A stretch of DNA of 64,000 nt from Hygrophila difformis (lineage: Eukaryota; Streptophyta; Magnoliopsida; Lamiales; Acanthaceae), in assembly GCA_030278955.1 (NCBI GenBank), contig JAOANR010000006.1:13241974-13305973 (forward strand), written 5' to 3'. Shown in pieces: positions 24,258 to 36,500 of the stretch. The notes below the pieces were generated by a model, which was not told the origin of the DNA, did not search any database, and saw nothing but the letters and a program-made list of their open reading frames with translations. The translations under genes and the position numbers were made by a program. Numbering within the stretch: position 1 is the stretch's first letter; the number at the start of each line of letters is the position of its first letter.

Positions 24258-25169
24258 GGGTGCATTTGCTGTGGACATGAAATTTAGGAATCGAACTGGA
24301 TCCCTATTATGTTGTTTCTTTAACATAATTTATTAAAGAACTCAATTCAAAATGGATATAACTACCCGTGTTAATAAATTTGTGTGGTAGAAATCCGTTT
24401 CGATGTGCATCCAATGCCCAACAATGTACTGTTAACTTGGAAACACCACCGAACAATCCAACGACCAACATAACCCAACAAATTGCTTGTTTGAAATAAT
24501 AACTATAACTAAATTGAACAAATATTTGAGGATGAGACATGCATCCATGTCCAGAGCCTGGAAGAGGCAACATGTATAAAGTCTTGGATTCATTGGGGTA
24601 TACACATAAACAGTCTTTGGTCAAGCAATGTCATAACCTCAAAAACCTTTGCAAGATTGATGAATTCATTCGAATATACTTTCCTTGAGTAGGTACCTAT
24701 CTATACCATACATGATACACACAGACACACAGTTTGTAAAATTCACATATATTGGAAGTGCTGTGGAAGCAGAAAAAATGAATTGACAGAGAGAAATTGA
24801 GGTTTGAAAATTGCATTACTTGGCTACCCTCAACGATTGCTTGAAATGTTTGGCTTGTTAAGTAATCAGATAACCGCAAACACGTTTAGAAAAATGACCA
24901 ATTTGCTAGAATACCAACCTACTACTTATTTGCCACTGTGTCCCGTAAAAGTACATTTTCAAACGCCTTGTTAATCTAGGCCTGGCAACCAACTTTGGTT
25001 TCATAGACACAAGATGTAACTTTTAGTATGAGCAAATAAGGTTAGCAGAAATTGCAGTAAAGTGGTTGATCATTGTGGGAATGGACTTCATCTGACGTGC
25101 ATGTATCGCATGCACTATAAGCATTTTAATGGACATGGCAATGTATTACTTTTGTTTTTCTCAACGGCG
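24258..25169. other. Downstream non-coding of hydratase gene
   Basis: No second gene is seen. It contains the hydratase 3' UTR and AT-rich spacer. Confidence 0.4.
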
Positions 25170-25285
25170 CAAAAGACGCGGTAGGAAGGCTCATGTCACA
25201 CAAAATTAGAAAGTGGAAATAAATGGATGGATACCAATGGGATTCGAAACTCTAACCTTCACCCTCATGTTGGAAGTTAATGAAG
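25170..25285 (-). mobile_element. Degenerate tRNA-type SINE copy
   Basis: GGCTCATGTCACACAAAATTA, then GGGATTCGAAACTC and AAGTTAATGAAG follow the order of the SINE at 20.8 kb, with many substitutions. It is the oldest-looking copy in the window. Confidence 0.55.
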
Positions 25286-25878
25286 CGCCCTCTATGGACG
25301 TTAAAGAGTGCATAAAAAAATGTCACCCGTCCCCATATACCGTAACCAGAAATACAGTTTGCTCGTAAAATTAGTAAATGAACATACATTCAAATATAGA
25401 CCATGCATTTTGATTTTCATTCTTCTTTAATTTTTTTTTTCTACTTACAAATGACTTGTTTATTTTAAACAAGTCGAACTGTTACAAACAAACTTGCATC
25501 TTCAATGAACTGACCTGAACAAACTCAAAAGTTTGAACGTCTGTAGGTAGTAGTTGATCCACATCTCCGGCCTTTGCTCCTCCACTCGAGAACTAAATTT
25601 GCAAACAATAGCTCCAAGCCTCAAACACAAGGCTATGATTGTTGAGGTTTGATGGATCGTATGCTCCATACCATTGCTAGTACACTGCATGAACCTGTCA
25701 AAAACATAATTTATATTTTATGTTTTTAGATAATCTCGAATCCACCTTCGCCATAGTAATGTACACACGGCGTGTTTGTACACTATGTAGAATGTATTGC
25801 TCGATGATTATGTCTATCCAGCCAAAGCACAACGGCTTAAACCCATCCAAGGACCCCCTTCATATAATGAGGAATCTT

Positions 25879-27693
25879 TCATGATACCATATGTTGCTCA
25901 GGCGATGAATCTTCGCGCCATTTTAAATCTCCACAGGCTGTAAGAACAGTGGAGAGGATGTAATCGTCAACCTCAATTCCCTCAGTTTGCATTCGGTACA
26001 AGAGCTTCAAAGCCTCGTTACATTGCCCATTTCTAGCATAGGCCACAATCATTGCCTTCCATGAAACCAAGTTCTTCTCGGGCATGCTGTTGAATACTTG
26101 AACCGCCTCCAGAAGATATCCACATTTGGAATACATGTGAACCAATGCGCTGCCCACAAACACGTTGGATGATGCTGGGTTCTTGTTTATAGAAGAATGG
26201 ATAAGTTTCCCTTGCCGAATGTTCTCTAGCTTCGCGCATGCCTTCAGTGCAGATGAATAAGTAAAAGGGTTCGGCTCTACACCTTCGCCCAGCATCTGTT
26301 TCAAGTACTCGAGTGCTTCATACTCATGGCCAAGGTGAGAACAACCAGAAATCATTGCAGTCCATGACACAACATCCTTATCAGGAAGGGTCTGGAGAAC
26401 TCTGGACGCAGAGGCATAATCACCGCATTTACAATAGAGCCACATAAGTGCACTTCCAATGAACATATTGCTTGGAGTAAAATTCTTGAATATTTGCGCA
26501 TGGACTTCTTTGCCTGTCGATAGCGCTCTGAGCAAGCCACAAGCTCTAAGGATGCTGACGATGGTTAAGTTGTTTACAGGCATTTTCAACCTTGTCATTA
26601 CACGGAAAAGCGCTATGGCATCTTCTCCAAGCCTATTCCGAGCATATCCTGATATAATAGAAGTCCAACTGATTGCATTTCTACTCTTCATTCCATCAAA
26701 AATCGCTCTTGAGTCTTCAGTTTCCCCGCACTTTGCATACATATCCACCAACGAAGTCCCTATGTATATGTCCAAATCATATGCTTTCTTAACAGCGATA
26801 GCATGTATCTGTTTCCCAAAGATCAGCTCTTTCTCTTCGCCACAAGCATTCAATACACTGCATAGAGTAAACTCATTTGGGTCAAGTCCATCAGACAGCA
26901 TTTCAGATAACAGAATAAAAGCCTCCTGCCCCTGCCCATGTTGTGAACAAGCTGTGATCATGGTTGTCCAAACAATCAAATCCCGTCTCTGAATTCTATC
27001 AAAGATTTCGAACGCAGAATCCAAATCACCGCACTGAGCATAAAAATGCAAAACAGCGCAATCTAATATGAAATTGCTCACTCGATTCTTTATAATACGA
27101 GCATGTAGTTGTCTTCCAAGATCAAAATTAAAAAGTTTACTGCACAAGTTGAATAGGCACACATATGTCTGTGCATTCCCTACCCAACCTCTGTTAACAA
27201 ACTCAATGAACAACCTCATAGCTTCGTTCTCCATACCTTGTCTTCGGTATCCATTGAGCATTGCAGTCCAGGAGACGACGTTTCTCTCCAACATATAGTC
27301 AAACACACGTCGAGCTTGTACCAAATTTCTGAACTTCACATAGACACTAATTAAATTATTATTCACAAAAGTTCCTGGATCCTTCATACGCTTTATAACA
27401 ACAGTGTGTACCTTCCTAACTTCCTCTATGTCAGAACATGACTGAAGCCAACGGCCTACTGAGCTGGCACCCAGTTCATGAGAATTTCTACCATCAAAAT
27501 GAGAACAATCTGTTGAAGTTAAGTTGTCAGAGGTAGGAATATTGACGCTGCAGCTTGTCCCGCTGCAGCATTTTATTTTCTGCAAGGACCTTTCGTGCCT
27601 TGGTAGTGAATTGGATTTTTGAGTATCAACAAGGCAGCGTGGTTGACTTTGATATAAATATAATTGGGAAGAGATATGAGCTGTTGAGAACAT
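25879..27693 (-). CDS. PDM1: Pentatricopeptide repeat protein, PDM1/SEL1-like
   Basis: 604 aa, no intron in the coding part, as usual for plant PPR genes. About a dozen PPR units of PLS type cover residues from about 75 to the end (e.g. VSWTAMLNGYRRQGMENEAM, GTSLVDMYAKCGETEDSR). There is no E or DYW extension; the protein stops soon after DDYILSTVLTACGDL. That ending, and the whole repeat order, resemble Arabidopsis At4g18520 (PDM1/SEL1), a chloroplast factor for processing and editing of plastid transcripts. The first 60 residues are Ser/Gln-rich and could be a chloroplast transit peptide. A possible 5' UTR intron runs from about 28548 (weak donor AAG|GTTCTC) to 27745 (TTTTTTCACAG). The orthology call is from remembered similarity and should be confirmed. 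Confidence 0.88.
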   Translation of the reverse strand: MFSTAHISSQLYLYQSQPRCLVDTQKSNSLPRHERSLQKIKCCSGTSCSVNIPTSDNLTSTDCSHFDGRNSHELGASSVGRWLQSCSDIEEVRKVHTVVIKRMKDPGTFVNNNLISVYVKFRNLVQARRVFDYMLERNVVSWTAMLNGYRRQGMENEAMRLFIEFVNRGWVGNAQTYVCLFNLCSKLFNFDLGRQLHARIIKNRVSNFILDCAVLHFYAQCGDLDSAFEIFDRIQRRDLIVWTTMITACSQHGQGQEAFILLSEMLSDGLDPNEFTLCSVLNACGEEKELIFGKQIHAIAVKKAYDLDIYIGTSLVDMYAKCGETEDSRAIFDGMKSRNAISWTSIISGYARNRLGEDAIALFRVMTRLKMPVNNLTIVSILRACGLLRALSTGKEVHAQIFKNFTPSNMFIGSALMWLYCKCGDYASASRVLQTLPDKDVVSWTAMISGCSHLGHEYEALEYLKQMLGEGVEPNPFTYSSALKACAKLENIRQGKLIHSSINKNPASSNVFVGSALVHMYSKCGYLLEAVQVFNSMPEKNLVSWKAMIVAYARNGQCNEALKLLYRMQTEGIEVDDYILSTVLTACGDLKWREDSSPEQHMVS

Positions 27694-28640
27694 TGAAAAA
27701 CTATACTGTTAGATTTCCCCAACGATCACAAGTCACTGAGTTCCCTGTGAAAAAAGTGGATGGATCAGTTTATAGTAAAGCCAAATTTTGAAGGATAATA
27801 TTGAGTGAAACAGCTGGTAAAAAGGGAAGGAGAAAAAATCATGTACAATGAACTCCATCCAATCAAACTAAGGAATAATCCAAAAAAAAAATCCATTTTT
27901 TCAAATTTCATTGGATATCATGAAAACCTCCCATGTATTTGAATTAAAGCAATAACTCATCCTATACTTTCTTTCTAAAGACAAAAGCTCTCTTGCTAAA
28001 TCGAACAGTTACACTCTTCTCTAAACTAGGCCAAAGGCCAATATGTTCCAACAAAACCTATTTCTTCAACGTTTAATGCATATTACATTGAATCATATAC
28101 ATGCCCATTGTGCATACCAAGAGCCTATATCCCAAAGAACAATTAAATATCATTGAGAAAGCTCAATATCTAGTAACTTCAAACTTATTAATTATACTTT
28201 AGCCAATCAATTTCCATTTCCCACCTATGAGTTGTTAAGTTGGATAGAACCCCTGCAGAGCCATTCAACAAGCATCGAAATTCTATCCACAACCAGAGCA
28301 CAACAAAGTAATTAACTTCATCCAAAACAAAATCCAGAAAATAGAAGCAATCGAGCATATCCAGCTAACCATACGAAAACCACAAAATTTTATAGAATAG
28401 AAGCCAGTCTACCTATACGGGACTACGCATACACTACTGCTACAAGCACATCCATAATACATGACCAAAAAAAACTAGAACATCAGAAGCCTGCGCATAT
28501 ATATATACATATATACATACATAGAGTCTAGAGAGAGGGAGAGAGAACCTTGAGGATGATAGAACTGAAACAGCAGCAGCAAAGAGAGAGTAAGTCCTGC
28601 ATAGATGGTGAAACAAGACGGTCGCAGTGAGTGATGCTTC
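27694..28640 (-). other. PPR gene 5' leader, possible UTR intron
   Basis: A pyrimidine-tract acceptor (minus strand TTTTTTCACAG at about 27745) and a purine-rich leader around 28540-28600 suggest a spliced 5' UTR. A plus-strand open frame at 27555-27791 crosses the PPR start and is a shadow. Confidence 0.4.
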
Positions 28641-29704
28641 TCCCGTACTCCGTTTGGGAAAGGAAGTAATGGAAGATATTTTACTCTAGTACACTAGTGC
28701 TAGTATCTTTCTTTAATGGGCCCCTACTGGGCTACACCAGCTTTTATTGGATTAATTATATTTTATATCTGGGCTTTAAGAAAGGCCCAGTTAGAATTTT
28801 TATTCTGAACTCTACTACAGTCTACATATAGAAAAACTTCCTTTTATCCCATACTTGCCTTTTCAAACATCTGAACAGAGATGGAAATATAGAATGAAAT
28901 ATACTAGTAGCATATGTCTAGTCAAGATGGGAGTTGATGATGCGCAGTTCTTCAAAATGTGAACTTATTCGCCTGATCCGGCGACTCCACTTCTTGATGC
29001 AGATGCTGTGGGAATTTGGTTTTCACGGCATTAGTTGGTGAGGATCTTGTTTTTCTCTTTTTGTCTACTTTTCTAGCCTAAATTGGTTGTTGTTCCATTA
29101 TTATTTCATTTAAAAAAAAAAAGGAAAAATAGCATAATTACTCCAACTAGGCAACTAATCATTAAAATTCTTTATATTTATCAATCCCACCTTGAAACAG
29201 TTGGTGAAAAAGTTTCTAATTTGACTCCAAATATTAACATTCAATAAAGTCTCAAAAATTACTTGTCAAAGTTAACTTTAAAATTTTCTTTATCCCTCTG
29301 TTAGTCTATCCATCCCCGAGGGACAGTAGTAATGTCTCACCTCAAAGTCATTAAAGATTGTTTTTTTGAAAGAAAATAAATTTTTTAATGGAAAAATACC
29401 AAACAAATACCAACATCAAAAGAATATACTACCTCTTTAGTACCTCTTACACAAAATTTCTTCCTCTAAACCCCCCAATTGAAAATATTAATTATGCTTT
29501 GGACATTCGGATCATATATTTTAATTTATTAAAATTCCTTATATCAAGATCAATTTTATAGTCTTAACAATTATAAGGTAAACCACATCGATTGAGATGG
29601 TAAGTACCTAGTAAAATATCACGATATATAGGTTTTTTGCGTACAAAAATAGTATTTGAAACTTATATTGGATGAGAGGTATGGGTGCAACAGATAAAGA
29701 AACA
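28641..29704. other. AT-rich intergenic sequence
   Basis: GGCCCA words at about 28718-28726 and 28784-28790 suggest the PPR promoter. Nothing else is recognised before the Helitron. Confidence 0.4.
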
Positions 29705-30500
29705 TCTATATTATATTAAACCTATTGATGTTATGAATAATACCCTCAAACTTTCCTTTTATAAATATTATTGAGCCTTGATGAGAACAATAACTTTATA
29801 AAGCCCATGAAAAAAATATGCAATCTACCTAATTGATCGTTCTCTCCAAAAATCCTCATTGTCAGCCCAATAATGATTTAGGGTTTATACACCCAAAATA
29901 TTCTGCACTTATAAGTGGAGCACAAACTTGAAGAATAAATATGATCTCTTCCTCTCGCATTCCAATGGCAACCATCTCCAAAATTGAAATAAGAATATTC
30001 ATATTTCGAAATGTTAACATGGATACTTCATATGCTTACCCAAAAAAAAACATGGATACTTCATATTTTTCAAATAATATTATATATAGTGTAACATGTC
30101 CATGTATTCGGAAATATAAGACAAATCACAATCCAATAAACGTTATCGGAAATATAATAAAATCCGGAATCCAATAAAAGTTTTGATTTATGAAGATGAC
30201 CATGTCAATTCTACGTCTACAAGCAATGTCGTGTACAAGAAAGTTCTTCAACATATATAAACATATTAATCTTCTTTGACAATATGTAGTTGTGCAGATA
30301 ACAATATTTTCATATGACACTTATCTATACGAAATCGCATAATTCGCTATTTTGTATTTTTCAATCGACCAGAAATAAATTTCAATTTTTTCTCTTTTTC
30401 TATCCACATTGGCTATTATAATCTTCAAGTGACTAATATTATAATTAAATTTTTCATGTTTTCTTTTCACATCCCGTCCATTCGGACGGGGTTATACTAG
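29705..30500 (+). mobile_element. Non-autonomous Helitron, about 0.8 kb
   Basis: The 5' end TCTATATTATATTAAACC begins after an A (29704). The 3' end has a GC hairpin CCCGTCC-ATTC-GGACGGG (30473-30490) followed by GTTATACTAG, ending CTAG at 30497-30500 before a T. This is the Helitron pattern: 5' TC, 3' hairpin plus CTRR, insertion between A and T without target duplication. No helicase frame is present. Confidence 0.8.
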
Positions 30501-30642
30501 TAAAAAATAAAGCGAAATATTTTTAGTTTTTAATTTTCTAGTGATATGGTAGGAGATAGGATATTTTCAATTTACTATATTTACTATATAAATTTTTTGT
30601 TTATATTGTATCTCTATTAGAGGGGTTGTCTAGAGCAAGTAT

Positions 30643-30861
30643 GGAAAAATTGCCATTATAGTCCCTTATGTTTCCAATTTGGCCGGATTCATCCTTTTTC
30701 TTTTTTTGGCCCAATACATCCGTTTCAAACCCTAATATGGGCCAAATTGGTCCAACAGCTTCTAATTAAATAGGATTAGCCAATGTGGCACCGCATTAGA
30801 AGAGAAATTGGGAAGGGGAGACACCGTGGCTGCTCAAATGCCACATAACACACTCCAACTC
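30643..30861 (+). repeat. MULE left terminal inverted repeat, 219 bp
   Basis: Inverted copy of 38694-38912, about 95% identical by eye over its whole length, ending inside at CACTCCAACTC. Such repeats hold the transposase binding site and a promoter that fires inward. Confidence 0.92.
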
Positions 30862-30968
30862 AAATAATAAAGGGCGATAGAAACACTCCACTTTTATTTC
30901 TCAAACTAAATCGAAGAACCCTAGAAAAATCTGAAATCGACGACGGAAGTACGAGAGAGGAGGCACCG

Positions 30969-32511
30969 ATGGAATCCGGCCAAGATTCTACACATTCCGC
31001 AGCAAGGGTGGGGCGCCCAATCACGAGGGAGTCACTAGACTTTCATTTTCCACGAACACCATTGTGCAGATGTGGTGAAAGGGTGGAGATTCGCGTGGTG
31101 CAGTGTGATTTTTTTTTTTTATATTTGTTTGGGTTAAGATTGTTGTCTTTTGCTCTCTCTTCATGAAAAATCTTTGCAAGAGTCCTTCAGTCAATAATCT
31201 AGTTATCAACTTCCTTTTCTCTGGTTAAATGTCTGGGTGGCCGCTAAATTGAGAGTAATGTGGATATCCTGGAAGTTCTTTATGTGTTCATTTGCAATGT
31301 ATTTGATTGTTTCAAATGCTATTTTTTTCGATGTTTAGGTGATTATGGGCATCTGATTAAATAAACTATATAGTAACTGATTTTTTTTCTCACTCCACCT
31401 TAAACTTCAGAATTGGAGCAGATGCTTGGTCTCTCATGTACCCTTCCATACCAGATAAGCTCCAGAGTTTGTACAATGATGGTTACAAGCTGGTTTAGCA
31501 TTTCACCTTAGTTCAATACTCATTTATTATAACCATGGTGTACAATTCTACATGTCTGATCAACTCTCAACTTTAATATTATGATAGGTTATTTTCACCA
31601 ATGAATCCAATATCGATCGCTGGAGGAATAAGAGACAGACTGCTGTGGATTCAAAAATTGGACGTCTAGAAGGTTTTATTAAACTTGTGAAGGTTCCCAT
31701 TCAGGTTTGTTAATTCTGCTATATTGAATATGCACCTTCTGGTGCAGCAAAAGTTTCATATTATGCATATTTTAATTTGCAATATGTTTATTGAACCCCT
31801 GCTCATAGCACCAGTAGCTAGATATCTCTTTCATAAACTAAATGCTGCTGCCAATATTATGTGGTTTTGCATTTTTGGAATGCTTTTACGACCCAAGTAA
31901 TATCAGTACCAAGCTGCTGATGTTGCAGCTCTTTTGCGGCTTAATGAGTGAAGAAATGTAAATCTAGGAACGCAGATGGGTGGTTTCCAACCAAACATTA
32001 ATCACCTCGTGTGCAGGTTTTCATTGCGTGCGGAGTTAGTTCCACTAAATCCGAGGATCCCTTTCGCAAGCCAAAAACTGGGATGTGGAGAATCATGGAA
32101 AAGGAGTTTAATTCTGGCCTCTCGGTTGACATGGATCAGTTATTCTTCACTCTCTTTTGTTCTTGCATCTCGACTTTAAAATTATATGTTCAAAGTAATG
32201 CATAAGTTGAGCAAGTGTGTTGACATGTGTTTCTTGTATCCCCGTGTAGGACTACGTGGGAACCTAGTGGCGAGTTGGTGAGGCATCCAAGTGAAGAGGG
32301 CTTTGGGTGTGGTACTCGTGGAGGTGTAGGAGGCATGTCGGAGCAGGAGGATAGTTTTCTGGATGCTCGCGGAGGTGTAGGAGGCATGTCGGAGCAGGAG
32401 GATAGTTTTCGGGATGCTTCCATGATGGGCAGAAAGAAAGGAGAAATAGATTGGACATTGACATGCTTAATAGTGGTTATTGCACTTCTTGTTGTACTGA
32501 TATTGAAATAA
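30969..32511 (+). CDS. Chimeric MULE gene: CxCG N-terminus, captured ZDP 3'-phosphatase exons, TM tail
   Basis: Five exons predicted: 30969-31102, 31411-31492, 31588-31704, 32017-32138, 32250-32511; 238 aa, every junction in phase. Exon 1 (MESGQDSTHS...) ends in PLCRCGERVEIRVV, like the start of a GRF-type zinc finger. Exons 2-4 match plant polynucleotide 3'-phosphatase ZDP: IGADAWSLMYPSIPDKLQ, VIFTNESNIDRW, VFIACGVSS, RKPKTGMW. These supply HAD phosphatase motifs II and III; the motif I aspartates and motif IV (VGDAAGR in the family) are absent, so catalysis is not expected. Exon 5 has a 17-residue unit repeated twice and ends in a hydrophobic stretch LIVVIALLVVLIL, a likely C-terminal membrane anchor. 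The exon 1 donor CA|GTGTGA is the least certain site. Captured introns are retained, so capture was from genomic DNA. Transcription would start from the left terminal repeat. Confidence 0.72.
32320..32421 (+). repeat. 51-bp tandem repeat, two copies
   Basis: Units 32320-32370 and 32371-32421 differ at very few bases. In frame they encode GGVGGMSEQEDSFxDA-type 17-residue units in the last exon of the chimeric gene. Confidence 0.92.
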
Positions 32512-33524
32512 GTATGTCAATGTTGTGTTGTAGGTATGGGAGTATATGGGCAATGATTATTTAGGTTAGATAGTTAGCTTATGTAGCGCAAAAAATGAGC
32601 AGGGAATTAGTTGGTAATGTGGTCTCTATTGCTATGAATGTATGCTCCATTCATTTTGGCTTTTGATATGGAATGGAGTTGGTGTTTGATGTGTATGAAG
32701 ACATGCTCATTGCTTGTATATGATCTAGTCATCTCTTCAGTTTTTGATTTGGAATGGAATTGTTGTTTGATTTGAATTATAATTTCTTGATTGCTTGTTG
32801 CCATGTAATTTCCTTATTTGGTTGTTTGATGTGTGGAATGTAATTGTTTTCTTAAATGTGTAGATTTGTAGCTTTGTCTGTGGAACTATTCAGTATCTTA
32901 TAGTATCTTATTTGTTCAAATAATTGTTGGAAAATGAGTGAATTTGGAGCAATTTATATAGGTCTGTATGCTCATTTTGTTTAATGAAATGGAGTGTGCA
33001 AATTGATTAGATTGTTGATTTTGAATTTTAAATGTCGGCCTGTCCATTGGATTTTCAATTCCAACAGCTATCAATCATCACCAATGCTTTGAAGTGAGAT
33101 TGGAAAGAAAATGCACAAGAACACATCTTAGTTCAACAACTATCAATGGACAGAATTTCCATAATGTCTGAATCATAGGTAAACATAATTGATAAATAAG
33201 AAAAATCAATAGGTAGGTACAAAAGCAAATCACCAAATTCTTAGACGAAAGCATTGTGCATTTACAAAAACTTCTTGGCAGGTATTACCTAACCAAGATG
33301 TATAAGTTTAACATATGGCATTTGCTAAAGTTTGCATACGTTTGTGTACCCAAAAAGAGACACTATAGACACAAACCTATGCAATCCATTTGTGAAAAAT
33401 AGTAATTCACAGCCTGCCATGTACACCATTAAACTAGCAAATATTTGGTCTATGCATGCCAACATCAGGCAATAAACAAAAGTCATTAACTTCAAAGTGG
33501 AACATAGTTTAAGAACACATGCTT
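32512..33524. other. MULE centre between the two convergent genes
   Basis: T-rich sequence with imperfect repeats of a TTTGATxTGGAATGGA word (32640-32830). It presumably holds both 3' UTRs. No open frame of note. Confidence 0.45.
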
Positions 33525-36500
33525 CTAAAGCCCTTTTCCATTGTCCTTCTCGTGAAACATCAAATTCTTGAGAGTGATGAAGTGTTTGCCAGCTTTGGTG
33601 ATGATTGGTGTAACATCAGTGGAGATGGTTGCATCATTTGCAGAAGATGGATTTGGATCTAGGATGGTGTGTAGTGGAGTGCTATGAATCATGTCTGCAA
33701 GTAAGGTAGGGGATTCATCAACTGGATGCTGTTGGGATTGCTGATGAGTGTGTCCCTGTTCCTCTACTTGTTCGTCCGCATTTACCTGCTACATATTGTA
33801 CCTTTGGATAAGCAAAAAAGAGAGTGTCCTATCTATATTGAAATAATGATCATTTAGTAAAAAAAAAAAAAAGAGCAGTTACAGAAATAATTTGTGGCAG
33901 AGAAAAACTATGCATATCCAAAGTGATATCATCATGGATGGCCACCTGTAAATAGACAAAATCCAAGTCAAACATTTGCAACAAACTCTACCCTATCCTG
34001 ATGTATCTATAGATGAAAAAAATAGCATCAATAGTTTATTGTATTGAGTTTATGGGAACTAACTAAGAAAAATGAGTTCCAAACTGTTGGCATTGATTCT
34101 GTCTGTCTCATTGGCACCAATAATAAATTACATAAGGAAAAAAATAGCATCAAATAGGCTACCGGTAAAGACTCCAAACTGTTGGCATTTATTTTATCTT
34201 TGTAGTAAAGACTCCAACTTTTTAGTTTAATAGTTTGGCAAAATCGACAGCACATGTTTCCTCTGTCTAAGACTACAATGTGTATACCCGGTGATTTCTA
34301 AAAATTAAAAAGGTCCTCAACTGCACAGGACAAATCACCAAAATAACATCCAACCTAAATTGGTGCACATACAAATCACCAAAATAACATCCAACCTAAA
34401 TAGATCAGACAAAACACCAAAATAGCATTAACTAATTAAAATAATTCCAACTCAAACAGTAAAGTAGACAAATTCTAACATAAAAATTGGTGCAATAATG
34501 TCAACAGGATAAGGACATAAGGAGAAGGCATTTGTACCTGCATTGTTTGGCTTTCTTGAGTTGGTATAGGAAGTGACCCAACTGTTAAGTCTATGATATC
34601 TTCATCTTCATTAGGATTAGGATCTTCAGTGGCATTTACATTCTTGCAAGTCTTTGAGTTATGCCCTTCTCTAAGGCATTTCTTGCATCGAGGGTTACCC
34701 AGTTGCCTTCTCAACTGTTTGTTGCCACCTTTTCCAACAACAATCAACGGTCTTGGTGGTTTTTTTTGGCCTCCACCTTGTCGCTCACCTTGTTCCAACC
34801 TTCTCCTTATCACTGGCCTCCCTGCTTTTCTTTTTTCATATGATGGTGGACCAATTGGAAGCAATTGAGACTTTGGCCACTCATCCTTTGAGTTGACTGG
34901 AAATACACACTCTTTATAGATTTTCTTGTATAAAACCACCTCATAACATTTGTGTGTGTATGGCTCAACATCGTGCTCTAAGAAACTAATAGCCCTCATA
35001 GCATGAATGCAAGGATACCCACTAAGTTGCCACTTCCTGCATCCACAAGTCCCAGCTTTCAAATCAACATGAAACTGTCCACCAAACATCCCTTTCACAC
35101 TGAAGTTGGTATTATTTGCCTTTTGTGGTATCCAGTCTTGGAGGTGATTGGTGTGGTAATCTAACAGTCGTTGAATCCTTGGACAAAGTACTTCTTGCCA
35201 TCTTTTAGATTTTTCAGCCTTATCCCTATTCTTTGAAAATCGTTTCATCAATGCTTCATGGATCTCCAATAGCATTGTGACTATTGGCCTTTCCCTACTC
35301 TTCCTTATGTTCCCATTAAATGTCTCGCAGGCATTGTTGGTTAAAATGTCACATCTTGGGAACTCCCTGAAGTATGCTCGACACCACTGGCTTGAAGGCC
35401 TATCCCTAAGCCATTTCTCTGCTGCAGGGTCTATTTTTGCAATCTCATCCATCACAGCCTCGAACTTATTTGATGTGGTTGATTTTGCTGCTGTCCAAAA
35501 TAGTTTCTTCAGCTCAGCACCTCTATACCCTGCATTCTGGAAATTGACAAGTAGATGTCGAGCACAAAACCTGAGGTCATAACACATAATAAGATCCTGT
35601 CAGCCACTGCCAATTGTTTATAATTCCTTATGTTCATATATATATTTTAGATCTCTGCCATTGCCATATTTTTTTGTAAAGAATGAATACAACCAGGTAC
35701 ATAAAAAATTTAGTTATTCATTAACCTGTACTCTGCCCCGGGAAACTCATCCAACTCTGCTTGAATTAGGCCTGCACAATCACCAAATAAATATGTATTA
35801 GATTAATATGGTAATTTCATGTACACTGCCTGATACAAATTTTTCAAAAAATAAAGGTCGAACACCTTTTTGTTTATCAGACATCAAAGTGTAGAACTTG
35901 GTCTGCACAATTTGTAAGTCTCTTTTCAACAGTCTCATAAACCATGCCCATGTGTCTGTACATTCCTTGCCCACCACAGCCCAAGCCACTGGCAAATAAT
36001 TATTATTCGCATCTATAGCACAAGCTGTCAACAAACATCCTCCACTTATCCCTTTCAACCAACAACCATCAAAGCATAGCACCGGCCTACAACCTTCTTT
36101 GAAACCTGTCTTGCATGCATTGAGGCATATATACAGCCTGTCAAACCTCCTCCTGCTATCTGCTCCATCAACCTCTAGCTCAACCGATGACCCTGGATTG
36201 CTTCTTCTTATCTCCTCAACAAAGTTGTTTACATACTCATATTGAGTGTCTGGTTTCCCTTCAAGCAACACCAGTGCCTTCCTTTTGGCCTTAATCACTT
36301 GATCTTCAGACATGTGCACCCTAAGGGAATGTATTGACTCCGTCCTAAATGCTTCCAAATCTCTCTTTGGATCATTCTTAAAATTATCCAGAAACTTCTC
36401 TGCAAGCCATGTAGATGTTACATGTTTTACATTGAATGCTGGTTTACATGTATGCTTCTCCTCCAACTTTGCAATCTGGAAAGCCTGCTCATTTTTCAAC

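Noticed and set aside
26459..26992. 177-codon plus-strand frame
   Set aside because: Antisense shadow of the PPR gene.
31976..32205. Two short plus-strand frames (67 and 64 codons) as separate genes
   Set aside because: Both are readings across exon 4 of the chimeric MULE gene and its introns; only the frame with VFIACGVSS fits the family.
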